Shown here piece by piece: positions 53,256 through 62,775 of a stretch of DNA of 64,000 bases. The translations under genes and the position numbers were made by a program. The first letter of the stretch is position 1. Each line of letters begins with the position of its first letter. The notes under the pieces were generated by a model. The model did no database searches, was not told where the DNA came from, and saw only the letters and a program-made list of their open reading frames with translations. This DNA is from Blasia pusilla (lineage: Eukaryota > Marchantiophyta > Marchantiopsida > Blasiales), in contig CM114271.1 of assembly GCA_050084515.1 (NCBI GenBank), forward strand, positions 52,886,001-52,950,000, written 5' to 3'.

Positions 53256-54451
53256 ATCCCCTTTAGTTTTTACTGGAATCTCCAATTCCAAATATTTTTG
53301 ACGCTGTTGTAGATCGTAAAGCTGTGCACGTTGTGCATCAAACGGTGCACAATTTGGAGTTGCGAATAAAAATTTATGGGTAATCTTGCAAAATTTCCAT
53401 TGCTAGGTGATTTTTAGGGTTAAATTGTTCAAACCCTAAACCAGCCGCCACGCTGGCGGCGCCCATCGCCGTCATAGTCTCCGTCACTGTCAATGGTCAA
53501 CCGTCACCGTCAACGGCCAACCGTCACCGTCAACGGTCCACCGGCCATCGTCGGCCATTGCCGTTGCCCAGCGTTGCTCAGAGCTGCATTCGGTCGTTGT
53601 CCACCATTTGGTTGCCATTGCCGCCATTATGAAGTGGAGGGTCTTCCACGACCACCATTGATTCTCTGACTTGCGTTGCCATCAAGTACTTTGGTGTGGC
53701 CGCCACTGTCATCAAAGTTTCGTCATCAACCAATGATGGTAGATGACCTCCGCTTATGGTGTTTGAGTTTTCATTTCATGCTGCTATGTTGTGACGACGA
53801 TCGAGTACCGTGCCGTGACGCCCATAGCCGCAACGCACCGCCGATTTCCGCGCCGTGCCGCTCGTGGCCGCACCGTACCGTCATTATGGAGCAAATGTGG
53901 GTTTATTGTTGATTGAGGAGGGTATGACGCCAAGTTCCACATCCCACCATCAAGGGCGATCTTTGTTCGAGCCGTTGCGCCGCTGTAACGCCGCACCATT
54001 CCACCGAACCGCACTTTATCCATCAAGGAGTTTTAAGCGTCTGTCTGATGCGAGGAGGAGTATGACTTGTTGATTGGAGGAGTTGTCTCCACGATCGAGT
54101 TGGGGTCTAGATTTGCGATTCTTTGAGGAGCGACATTGACATGTGTTCAGGTTACCCATTCTGGTCTTTTATCCTGCACGTGTGAGGGATTATGGGATTT
54201 GGGTAGTTTATTTGGGGATATTGGGTGTGTGGATGCTGAGAACATCATTTATGTATGTGGTTTAGGGGACATAGACTTGTGTGGGATGTCTGGAGTTGAG
54301 GGTAGGTTGTCGATGAGATGATAGCCTGGTCGATTTGCCGCACCACGCTGCTTGTTGCCGCACGTTACACGTCTCGGGAAGGGAGAGTGTAGATCGAGTG
54401 CCGCATGTTTGGGATGAGTGATTGAGGGATTACTCGTGAGGTTGAGAGTGA
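53256..54451 (+). other. Leader of gypsy element A
   Basis: Untranslated region between LTR and gag. Three exact-length 20-bp units lie at 53481-53540 (CCGTCACCGTCAACGGCCAA type), followed by CG-rich sequence with many GCCGC and CGCACCG phrases. Several overlapping short frames occur, none conserved with element B. Confidence 0.55.
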
Positions 54452-55402
54452 TCGTGTGAGAGGGGCACGAGGGCCATCACGGCGTCCTTTCACGATTTTG
54501 AGAGGCGAGGTAGTGGACCTGAGAGTAGCTTTGGAGGGTTTACTCGGAGTGGTGCGAGGTTTCAAGGGTCTCCACGTGAAAGACCACCTCGATCTCCTTC
54601 TGTGTTGTCTTCAGATGAGGGGGAGCATATAGAGGAGTTTGTGAGCACATCGTCACACATTGTGTGTGGTCCTACCAGTTGGGCGTACGAGATGGACGAT
54701 CGGGGTAGAGGACCGCGTAGGTTTTCAGATGCAGTAGGCACAATTGAGTTGCACAATTTCATAGTAGAGTTTAGGAGTTGGTGCGACTCCCACTGGGCCA
54801 GGAACTCTAGAGAGTTCAACCCGTTTACAACATGGAACGGTATATTCCAGCATTTAGAGGGGGCTTCCATGGACGATTACCATGAGTTCTCCCACAGATA
54901 TGCCCAAGAGATTGAGGCATGGCGACTCTACTACGACCCACACTATGTGTCATGGACGGAGCCATTCCCAGATGAGGAGGAGGAGGAGTCAAGAGAGGCT
55001 ACTTCCTCTTCCACTAGTGATGTTTTAGGAGGGTTCACTCGCACTGGAGCAGTTGCACCGTCTAGTCGGGTTCGTCCCAAGTTCAACCCCGTGGTTGAGT
55101 TCTTTGTTGAGTTGAGGGCGAGCTACCAAGGGGTACGGACGGAGAAGTTGCGGAGCATCCACGACTTTCAGAGGCGCCCAGGTGAGAGTTTGCGTGAGAC
55201 TTACACTCGCTTGCGCCGATTGATCAATGTCACTCAGGGGGTGAGAGAGGCTTGGGCTATCCAGTCATGGTACGCAATGCTAGACCAGACCCTGCGGACA
55301 TGGGTGCGGGAGGGGGTGCTTCTTATGAACACCTCCCCTACGTTGAGAGATGTTTTCAGGACCGCCGAGAACATTGAGCGCAACATGGCGAGGAGAGCGT
55401 AG
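54452..55402 (+). CDS. Gag capsid of gypsy element A
   Basis: Open frame of about 316 codons, clearly coding because it aligns with the gag of element B through RRFSDAVGTIELHNF / CRFSDAVGTIDLDDF, FNPFTTWNGIFQHLEG / FNPFMAWKGLFQHLEG and PVVEFFVELRASY / PTVEFFRQLGKSY. A retrotrans_gag-like part follows: RRPGESLRETYTRLRRL and LDQTLRTWVREGVL. The true start is not resolved: the frame is open from 54452, the alignment begins near 54485, and the first in-frame ATG is at 54614. It stops at TAG before the zinc-knuckle region, which continues in other frames. Confidence 0.75.
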   Translation, partial: SCERGTRAITASFHDFERRGSGPESSFGGFTRSGARFQGSPRERPPRSPSVLSSDEGEHIEEFVSTSSHIVCGPTSWAYEMDDRGRGPRRFSDAVGTIELHNFIVEFRSWCDSHWARNSREFNPFTTWNGIFQHLEGASMDDYHEFSHRYAQEIEAWRLYYDPHYVSWTEPFPDEEEEESREATSSSTSDVLGGFTRTGAVAPSSRVRPKFNPVVEFFVELRASYQGVRTEKLRSIHDFQRRPGESLRETYTRLRRLINVTQGVREAWAIQSWYAMLDQTLRTWVREGVLLMNTSPTLRDVFRTAENIERNMARRA

Positions 55403-55539
55403 CCATCATGGGTTCTGGGGGAGAGCAATCATGATTGTCTGCACTACTTGTGCAGCAACGTGGACTCCGAGATAGGTTGACCGTGGCACCACGAGCTTAG
55501 GGAAGATATCGAGAGGCCGGGCCACAGAGACTTGCGCCT

Positions 55540-55960
55540 TCATATGCGGCTCAACAACAACCGCCTACTATTACTTGTTGGTCATGTGGTGGAGCCCATC
55601 ATCTGCCCGATTGCACTCGTCAGGGTCATGGACGTGTGCCTCAACATGGAGGAGGAGATGGTGCTGCACCAAGAGGTTATCAGTGTGACTATTGTCAGAG
55701 GTATGGTCATACACGCGCCAGGAGTTTTAGTTTACATCGTGAGTTACGTCTGGACCGAGGGCCAGAGAGGGCACCAGAGCGAGTAGCCAGTCCGGGTGGG
55801 CCTAGAAATCGTGCATCAGCTGGTCTTGTTGGGGGACGAGGAGCTGGAGTTGCCCGACAAGGTGGTGGAGCTGCCTGTGGAGGAGGTAGAGTCCTACCAC
55901 CTAGACGCATCGAGGGAGATGCCGGGCGTGAAGCTAGGATGGCTGCTCAGATACGTTAGC
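55540..55960 (+). pseudogene. Nucleocapsid-like double zinc knuckle, element A
   Basis: Two Cys/His motifs in different frames: CWSCGGAHHLPDC (CX2CX3HX4C) near 55597 and CDYCQRYGHTRARS near 55680. The second has the CX2CX4H core but Ser where the last Cys belongs. Element B has the same arrangement with Phe at that place, so loss of the fourth ligand predates their split. A Gly/Arg-rich stretch follows (GGRGAGVARQGGGAACGGG), as in RNA-binding nucleocapsids. Confidence 0.65.
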
Positions 55961-55980
55961 TACAGGAGCAGATTGCCGCT

Positions 55981-56680
55981 ATGACATTAAGATTACTTGA
56001 TGTCGGATCCGTGGCATCGACATCATATGGAGCAGCCAGAGATATGGAGGATCCTGGTTGGATGATCGGGGTTGCCCAGATGGAGGTCGCCGTAGTTGTG
56101 ACGTGTGGAGCAGCCGCAGAGTTGGATCCACAGCGAGGGGAAACCACGAAACAGACTAGGCTTCTCAAGTCTTTCACGTTGTCTGAGGCCATGAGGACCC
56201 CATCAATGGGTCATGATCAGAGTTCCTGGAGAGTTTGTGACGTTGTTGGTGTGCAGGCACAGAGGGCGATGAGAGAAGCAAGTGCGACGACTCCTATTGT
56301 CAATACTCAGGAGGGACATGTGTCGAGCACGTTATTGGGGGCGGCCACCATTGTGTACCGCGCTCCTTTATTTTCCGCTTCCGATGTTATGACGTTGGGG
56401 GGGACGCACGCCGAGGCTTTTCGGCTGGCCGCTACGCTATGTGAGCGTGGAGTTGGAGTTCCTGCATCACATTTAGAGGTGATTGCAGAGGAGGTGATGG
56501 ACCTGCCCTTGGAGCGGATGCTCGGGCCGTCCACGTCAGATTCATGGCAGGCTACGCCTGCTAGGATGGTGGAGATGCCCGCTAGACCCGCGATAGAGCG
56601 TGCCATGGCTTCTCTTGGTGTTGTGTTGCTGGATAATCGAGGAGAGGTCTTCCAGTTGGTGAGCCCCGGAGGTAGAGCTT
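55981..56680 (+). pseudogene. Gag-protease linker of element A, truncated
   Basis: A 233-residue frame aligning with element B (60140-60790) through QSFTLSEAxxTPSM, EVIAEEVMDLPLE / EVVEEVVDLPSE, MPARPAIERA and LGVVLLDNRGEVFQLVSPGG. The last block precedes the retropepsin in element B. The frame then runs seven codons into the inserted LTR and stops at 56703, so the protease is missing here. Function of the linker unknown. Confidence 0.7.
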
Positions 56681-57258
56681 TGTCACATCTGAGTAGCCGA
56701 TAGGCCAAGATCTATCGTGGATAGGGCGTAGGAGCCAAGGGACTATCTTGAGTGTAACTTTGTCCCAAAGTGTCGGATGAGGTTGAGGATAGGTCCATTG
56801 TGTCAGGAACGTCGTTTCTGACGACTTTCATGTAGAGGTCTTTTACAGCCGGGTGACTTGTTGACCAGGTCACCTGCCCTTGGTAACCTGTGCGCGCAGG
56901 TTACCAAGGGAAGGGCTATCTTTAGGAGAAGAGCCTTTTGGCTCTTCCCAACCTATATAAGAGAGGAAGATGGCTTTCCTAAGCCATCTTTCTCATGTTG
57001 GGCCGTTGGAGCACCTCCCTTGTATGTGTGTGAGCTAGGACTAGGGTGCTAGCGTCCGGATTCCTTGATAGCACAGGGTGGACGAGGCTCGATATGCCGA
57101 TGTAGATTGAGGAGTGGAGTTTTAGGCCGGGTGTGTCGTTTTTACTACTCTTTATTTTTACATGAGAAAGATGTCAGGGGGCTGGTGGGAATTTGTTGTT
57201 TGCAGGTAGGCAAGCGAGTTGCCTCGGTTGGGGAGCCCCTGGAGACGTGTGTGTGACA
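56681..57258 (+). repeat. 5' LTR of gypsy family B (LTR2)
   Basis: Starts TGTCACATCTGAGTAGCCGA, identical in layout to the solo LTR at 4646-4054, and carries TATATAA at 56954-56960. The similarity ends at about 57150 after ACTACTCTTTA. The 3' boundary at a GACA (57258) is only a candidate. The preceding 4 bp, GCTT, should recur after the distal LTR. Confidence 0.75.
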
Positions 57259-58620
57259 TTTTGTGTCATTTTTCTGTTCGGAAGGCCATGGGCGGAAGCG
57301 CTGTCCGTTTTTCTCAGATTTTTCTGGAGCAGATTGTTGAAGGAGAGCCGCAGGGTGTAACGGGAAGTAAGCATCATCGGGGAATCGGCAAGAGGGTTGG
57401 GAAATAGAGAGAAATTAGTTTTAGGGCAAGCAGCCGCCCGGGGGTCTGTTAAGTAAGGTGATTAGGTCGTAGCCGCCTAGCTGATACGTACGTATACGGC
57501 CCGGGGAGAGGCATCGGGGCCGCGAGGTCGTGTCACCGGAGTCACAAGGGCCGGGAGCCAGGAGACGCGCGTCAAGAAGCGCGCCGTTGAGTGATCTCCA
57601 AGTTTCCCCCCGGCCGGAAGGGAAGAGAGATGGACGGGCCGCATAGGGCCGCGTGCCATACTAGATCGCGGCTCCATAGGGAGCCGCGCAGGTGTAGAAG
57701 GGCATTTTAGGAGGCTCAGGGCATAGGCGGGCTCAAGCGCAGGGAGCCACGCATTGCATAGGGCAGCGCGCTCAGGACCGGAAGGAGAGGAAGGAAGATC
57801 CATTAAGGCTCCGAAGATCTAGGGCAGGTACGGTGGTACCTACCAAGTGCGGGCGTCCCCTCCCCCGCAGTTAGGGCCCGCATAGGGCCGCGGTCCAAAA
57901 TTTATTTCCCCCTCTCCGACGTGGTAGCACCGACGGCGGTTGGACACTTGTCGCATACGTGGTAGGACGGACGAGGTCGGTCCGGCAAACGCGGTGCGCA
58001 TGGGCAACGTGAGGGCAGGGAGGATGGCGACGTGCTGAGTGATCGACAAGCTGGACAGCGGGCGTGACATGATGTTTTGAGGCGCGCATAGGGCGTTGCG
58101 AGAGTTTACGCTGGAGGGGCAGTGTGCATGATGCCGACGGGTTGTCCGCATCTGTTGACGGGAGGATCGACGTGTTGGTCGAGGGAGTGTTATGTGGCGG
58201 AGATTGTCATATCATGTGGAGGAGTGCATATTGACGGTGCAGCAGGTTGGAGGGTGTGATCAGGTTACCCATTCGAGTCCCTTTTCCCGCACTTGTCGTG
58301 TGTGATTGAGAGTGCTGGGTATCGGGTAGTTGCTGGTGCTAGATGGGTGCGATGATGGTGACGAGTGTAGATTCTTTTCATGTGTAGCATGTTGGTGGAT
58401 ATACTGGCGGTTGCAAGTAGTAGGGGTCGCGTGTATGACCCGAGAGTGTGTCGCTAGGTTAGGTGAGTCAGTTGGGAGGCTCATGGTGAGCCCGAGTGTT
58501 GAGCGTGCGTGAGGCCGGGTATGTCATCACGGGATTGACGTTAGCATAGGTGAGCTAGTGAGGCGTGTGGGAGACTCTCGATGAGTCGGAGTGCTTGAGC
58601 GGGTGAGACAGGGTTTGTCA
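57259..58620 (+). other. GC-rich leader of gypsy element B
   Basis: Untranslated region of about 1.35 kb, GC-rich at 57480-58150. The phrase GCATAGGGCCGCG and close variants recur at about 57641, 57731, 57878 and 58085, with a related CCATAGGGAGCCGCGC at 57672. Small frames on both strands look like composition artefacts. Confidence 0.5.
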
Positions 58621-58625
58621 TCACG

Positions 58626-59270
58626 GTGTTCTTCCAAGGTTTGGAAGAACGGGGTAGTGCGAGCAGTGGTAGTGGGGTGACACGGAGTGGAGTGAGATAC
58701 CGAGGGGTTACCAATGAGGAGCTCCCTCGACATCCATCCGTGACTGGATCGTTATCACTAGACACTGCGTCTGGTGACGAGATCACCGACAGAGACAATA
58801 GTACTTGGCAGGAGATGGACGACATGGGCCATCGGTGCATGTGTCGTTTCTCAGATGCAGTGGGCACCATCGACTTAGATGATTTCATCCAGGAGTTCGA
58901 CACATGGTGCGACTTCCAGGAGATACGGACCCCGACACGGTTCAACCCTTTCATGGCATGGAAGGGGTTGTTCCAGCACTTGGAGGGTCCTCCGATGGAT
59001 GACTACATGGAGTTTCGATCACTATATTAAGTAGAGATCGATGCCTGGAGGATGTATTGGGCTCCAGGGTATGTGTCCACTAGTGGTCGCGAGGCATATG
59101 ATGGGATTGTGAGAGGAGAGAGACCCACACCATCAGCCTGGAGACTAGCTGGAGAGGAGGATAGTGACACAGGCAATGTGGCAGAGACCTCTGGTGGTAG
59201 AGGGCCACCCAGCTTTAGCCCCACAGTGGAGTTCTTCCGACAGTTGGGGAAGAGCTACAGTATGCATTGA
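58626..59270 (+). pseudogene. Gag capsid of gypsy element B
   Basis: Aligns with element A gag: RFSDAVGTIDLDDFIQEF, FNPFMAWKGLFQHLEG, MDDYMEFRS. A TAA stop at 59028-59030 interrupts the frame where element A continues (SHRYAQEIEAW). The same frame goes on as VEIDAWRMYW and reaches FSPTVEFFRQLGKSY. The rest of the capsid (59270-59440) is in shifted frames (RRMRRLI-like). Confidence 0.75.
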
Positions 59271-59440
59271 CCGACAAGTGAAGAGTCTCAGATTTTCAGC
59301 GACGATCGGGTGAGAGTCGAGAGAGGCCTTCACACGCATGAGGAGGCTGATCATTGCTACGTTTGGAGGATCGAGGCGCATGACCCAAAGATTGGTACGG
59401 GGTTCTGGACCGAGAACTACGGAGGAGAGTCCCAGATGCG

Positions 59441-60424
59441 GTGCTGATTCACACCGCGAAGCCCACATTGAAGGTGGTCTTTGAGTTGTCTGAGCGTATT
59501 GAGCTCAACATGAGTGAGGAGCAGGTAGTGACCGCTGGATTTTCTCGAGAGTCGACGGGTCCACGAGCGGCGGTGACCCCACAGGTGCCACAACGAGCAC
59601 CAGTACCACGGGAGCGGGCCAGTGTGCCTAGAGAGCAGGGCGGGTACCGTGAGCCTATGAGGCAACGACCCGCACCTACATATGTTGCCCAGCAGGGACC
59701 GATGTGGTCTTGTTGGACGTGTGGAGGGGCCCATAGGCAGAGAGACTGCCCACAGCATGGGAGAGGACCACCAGTGCCTTCGATTGCGCAGGAGCCACAG
59801 AGGATGGCCCCACCACATCGCCAGTGTGACCATTGCCATAGATATGGTCACACTAGGGATAGATTTTTTGACCTTCGCCGAGGGGCACGTCCAGAGGTAG
59901 GCCAAGGGCTTGGGGGCGGTCGTCCTGGAGGCGGTCGGGGAGTTCTTCCTGGACGTGGTGGTAGAGAACCACCACCAGCCAGAGGAGATGGGGCAGGAGC
60001 ACCAGAGCCGGCACTTCTCTCACGCATCGATCAGTTGGAGCAGAGGATTGCTGCCATGACGATGATGCACCTTAGGGAAGGCACGGAGCTGCGAGCAGCT
60101 AGTGTGACTCCAGTCTCTACCTCTTACCCTGACCCGGGTGAGGATCTCTCCAATATGGGATTCATGTGTAGTGCAGCCCAGGTTGAGGCAGTTGCAGTGG
60201 TGACTCAGGGTGCTACGAGAGGCACCGAGCCATCGAGAGGTGGAGTTGAGATTGACCCACCAGAGGGGATCGATGGGCGGCAGGCCAGGGTTCCACAGTC
60301 GTTCACATTGTCGGAGGCACTACACACACCATCGATGGTGCCTCGACGACCAGCGGTGCCTACAGTTCACGCACCTACGTCGACGTCACGAGGAGTTGGA
60401 GTGACAACTCCTATGCCGGCTTGA
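59441..60424 (+). CDS. Nucleocapsid and linker of gypsy element B
   Basis: A 327-residue open frame. It begins in the capsid C-terminus (KVVFELSERIELNMSEEQ). A zinc knuckle CWTCGGAHRQRDC (CX2CX3HX4C) lies at about aa 91-103. CDHCHRYGHTRDRF follows at about aa 133-146, an incomplete knuckle with Phe for the last Cys. Then come a Gly/Arg-rich RNA-binding-like segment (GGGRPGGGRGVLPGRGG) and a linker ending with QSFTLSEALHTPSM. The frame stops at TGA (60422-60424), but the alignment with element A continues in the next open frame. Confidence 0.75.
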   Translation: MLIHTAKPTLKVVFELSERIELNMSEEQVVTAGFSRESTGPRAAVTPQVPQRAPVPRERASVPREQGGYREPMRQRPAPTYVAQQGPMWSCWTCGGAHRQRDCPQHGRGPPVPSIAQEPQRMAPPHRQCDHCHRYGHTRDRFFDLRRGARPEVGQGLGGGRPGGGRGVLPGRGGREPPPARGDGAGAPEPALLSRIDQLEQRIAAMTMMHLREGTELRAASVTPVSTSYPDPGEDLSNMGFMCSAAQVEAVAVVTQGATRGTEPSRGGVEIDPPEGIDGRQARVPQSFTLSEALHTPSMVPRRPAVPTVHAPTSTSRGVGVTTPMPA

Positions 60425-61170
60425 GTGGAGTCAGTGTCGACTATAGTGTTAGAGGTGGCCACTAGAGTGAGTCAGACTCCGCTATTTTCTGCCTTAGAGT
60501 TGGCGACGTTGGAAGTTGGACCAGCTGAGGTGTTCCGGTTGGCCGCCATGTTGTGTGAGCATGGAGAGATGACTGCTTCTTGTTCAGAGGTAGTTGAGGA
60601 GGTGGTGGACTTGCCCTCAGAGCCGGTGCTTGGGACGTTCCCCACAGAGTCATGGCATGCGGCGGCGGCAAAGTTGGTAGATATGCCAGCTCGACCGGCC
60701 ATAGAGCGAGCAGTGGTGACACTTGGAGTAGTGTTACTGGACAACCGAGCTGGAGTATTTCACTTGGTTAGTCCGACGGGGGACAAGATATACCACCAGC
60801 AGCGCCCTACTTGATTCGGGGCGCAACCCTTGATGTTAGGGGAAGGCGGCGTGTTTAGCGTTGGGGTTCTGAAGGCCGACATTGAGCCTTGTCCCTACCG
60901 ACATCTGAGACCTCGATTGGGGCGTATCACCCACTCGAGATATGACTCGACAGAGATTGTTGTCGAGTCCGGCCAGAGCGTCGACGGATAGTGCTATGGT
61001 ACGCACACGTGCGATTACGACACCAAGCGAAGTAAATGCGATGTGTTGGTGGGGAGTACGATGTTATATCCCCTAGATTCATCCTTGACTTCGGGAGGAG
61101 ACCGTTGCTTATCGGTCAGGATGGCGGTCGGTGACGGTCGGATGAGTCGATTACCCGTGCGTTTATGGGA
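60425..61170 (+). pseudogene. Linker end and retropepsin of gypsy element B
   Basis: The frame to 60814 carries EVVEEVVDLPSEPVLG, MPARPAIERAVVTLGVVLLDN and VFHLVSP. From about 60803, in a shifted frame, ALLDSG is followed after a one-base loss by AQPLMLGE. This is the DSGAQP-type aspartic protease active site found in some plant Ty3 elements. Further blocks in shifting frames are EPCPYR, YDSTEIVVESGQS and DVLVGSTMLYPL, then GDGRMSRLPVR near 61131-61163. The catalytic Asp is present, but the frame is broken. The protease would cut the polyprotein. Confidence 0.65.
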
Positions 61171-61263
61171 CGAGGTGGTCGATCACGAGGCGAGTCTGCG
61201 TGACCACGTTGGCGGCTTTCACGGTAGTGTTAGGCGGCTAGGAGAGTTGTTGGGGGAACGCAC

Positions 61264-62733
61264 ATGCGGAGGATGTCCCAAAGAGCGGATAGTCCCACGG
61301 AGAGACAGGCCATGGCGGGTGTCTCTTCCCATGTTAGCGATGCCTCTTCACCATTATGGGGTACGACTCAAGAGCTACAGAGGAATGCCGACAACCTCGT
61401 GAGGCAGGCGTGGAGTCATGTTTTTATCCCAGAGCAGCGAGAGTCACGTGGCGATCGGGCTCTTGGAGTGGAGACAATGACCCCACTAGATATCACACCT
61501 GTTGTGTGGCAATGCCCAGAGGAGGGTGTTAGGGTGTTAGATCTCTTCGGAGGGATTAGCACCGGATTGGCGGCCATATTGCAGGCGGGCATACGGGTGC
61601 ATCAGTACCTTTATGTGGAGAGAGATGAGACCGCGCGGCGAGTATCATTACGTCACGTGGCGAGATTGGTCCAGAGGTATCCTGAGTTGTTGTCGGTATC
61701 TGCAGTACGGGGATACCAGCATACGCTACCCGTCGACATATCTTTGGTGGGGGCGCAGGATCTGGATAGAGTTGGCACCATTCATTTGGTGATTGCTAGA
61801 TGGCCATGTCAGGGTCATTCATCAGCTGGCCGAGGATTTGGATTACAGGATCCGAGGTCAGGGATGTTTAGGGAGATGCTGTGAGTAGTACGACACTTGC
61901 AGCAGAGTCAGATATGTTCTCGAGCGTACATTTTGGAGAACGTGCCGTTGTTGGGAGATACTCGTGCACGTGTGATGACGAGTGTACATCAGGTGAGGTC
62001 CTGGTTGGGACCGGCTGTGTTGTTAGATGCAGCGAGAGTTGGGTCACGTGCCCCATCGCCCACGATCGTGGTGGGACGAACCGATACCATCGAGGTACCG
62101 AGTCGAGCCTACGGTGGAGTCGAGAGCACCACATCTCACGGTGGATGCTATTTTGGACTCAGGGCGTCGATCTCAGGTGGTGACACGCGATGATAGACCA
62201 CCGTTGGCCACGGCCAATAGGGTGGGGGAGTTGAGGGCAGCCTTACCTACGTTGGTGAGCTTCCCAGCATCCCATGCCTTTTGTCAGGGAGGGCCAGGCA
62301 TGATTTGGGATGAGGTGACTGGAGTTTTGGAGGAGCCTACGCCAATGAGCGCGAGCGCGCCATGGGGTTCACTACCAGTACTACGGCGGTGCCAGGGATG
62401 ACTGAGGCATCACGGAGACAAGTGTTGGGGCAGGCGATGGACCTCAACTGTCTCACATGGATAGTCAGCCTAGGTATGGCTGAGCAGAGACGGATGCGAG
62501 TGTCATCCATGCCGTCACGTCCACGAGTTGGACCACTGCCTACAGGGTCTGTACAGGCATTGGCTGGGGGCGAGACGAGGAGAGATAGGCACCCATGGAC
62601 TTCCTGGGACGTCGTTCGAGCAGAGAGTGCGAAGGCGGCTAGAGTAGCACATGTTCATTTTTCGGATGTGGAGCATGGTGTAGGAGGTCAGAGTGGAGTG
62701 GTTGTTGCGGAGGTGGCTAGGGTTGCTACATAG
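61264..62733 (+). pseudogene. C5-cytosine DNA methyltransferase domain inside gypsy pol
   Basis: Transfers a methyl group from S-adenosylmethionine to cytosine C5 in DNA. Motifs in canonical order: I VLDLFGGISTGLAA (61534), II-like YLYVERDE (about 61609), IV WPCQGHSSAG with the catalytic Cys at 61807-61809, QDPRSGMFREML, VI YILENVP with the catalytic Glu at 61936, VIII HRPRSWWDEP (62054), about 90 residues of likely target-recognition region, IX ERERAMGF (62347), X VLGQAMDLNCLTW (about 62422). The GISTGL of motif I and the ER-x-GF of motif IX resemble DNMT3, while PCQG resembles DNMT1/Dcm. The order excludes plant DRM, which is permuted. No PWWP, ADD, UBA or BAH domain is seen. Breaks: TGA at 61882-61884, a frameshift near 62045, another near 62338. 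Flanked by retropepsin and RT. Confidence 0.85.
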
Positions 62734-62775
62734 CAACCAAAGCCGGAGGTTGCGTCCTCTCCGAGTGAGGTCACG

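Larger units (their letters stand above)
52416..56680 (+). mobile_element. Ty3/gypsy family A element, 5' part
   Basis: Order: 5' LTR (52416-53255), leader with a 20-bp minisatellite, gag (54452-55402), double zinc-knuckle region (about 55560-55960), linker to protease (55981-56680). The sequence breaks off inside the VSPGG block that precedes the protease, exactly at the first base of a family B LTR (56681). The rest of element A should lie beyond the right edge, after element B. Confidence 0.8.

Noticed and set aside
61043-61402. Separate gene upstream of the methyltransferase
   Set aside because: Pieces such as DVLVGSTMLYPL and GDGRMSRLPVR belong to the retropepsin end of the gag-pol frame, read in a shifted frame.
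61264-62733. Methyltransferase as a host DRM or CMT gene overrun by transposons
   Set aside because: Motif order is not DRM. No chromo or BAH domain or introns are visible, and gag-protease and RT flank it on the same strand with no host exons.
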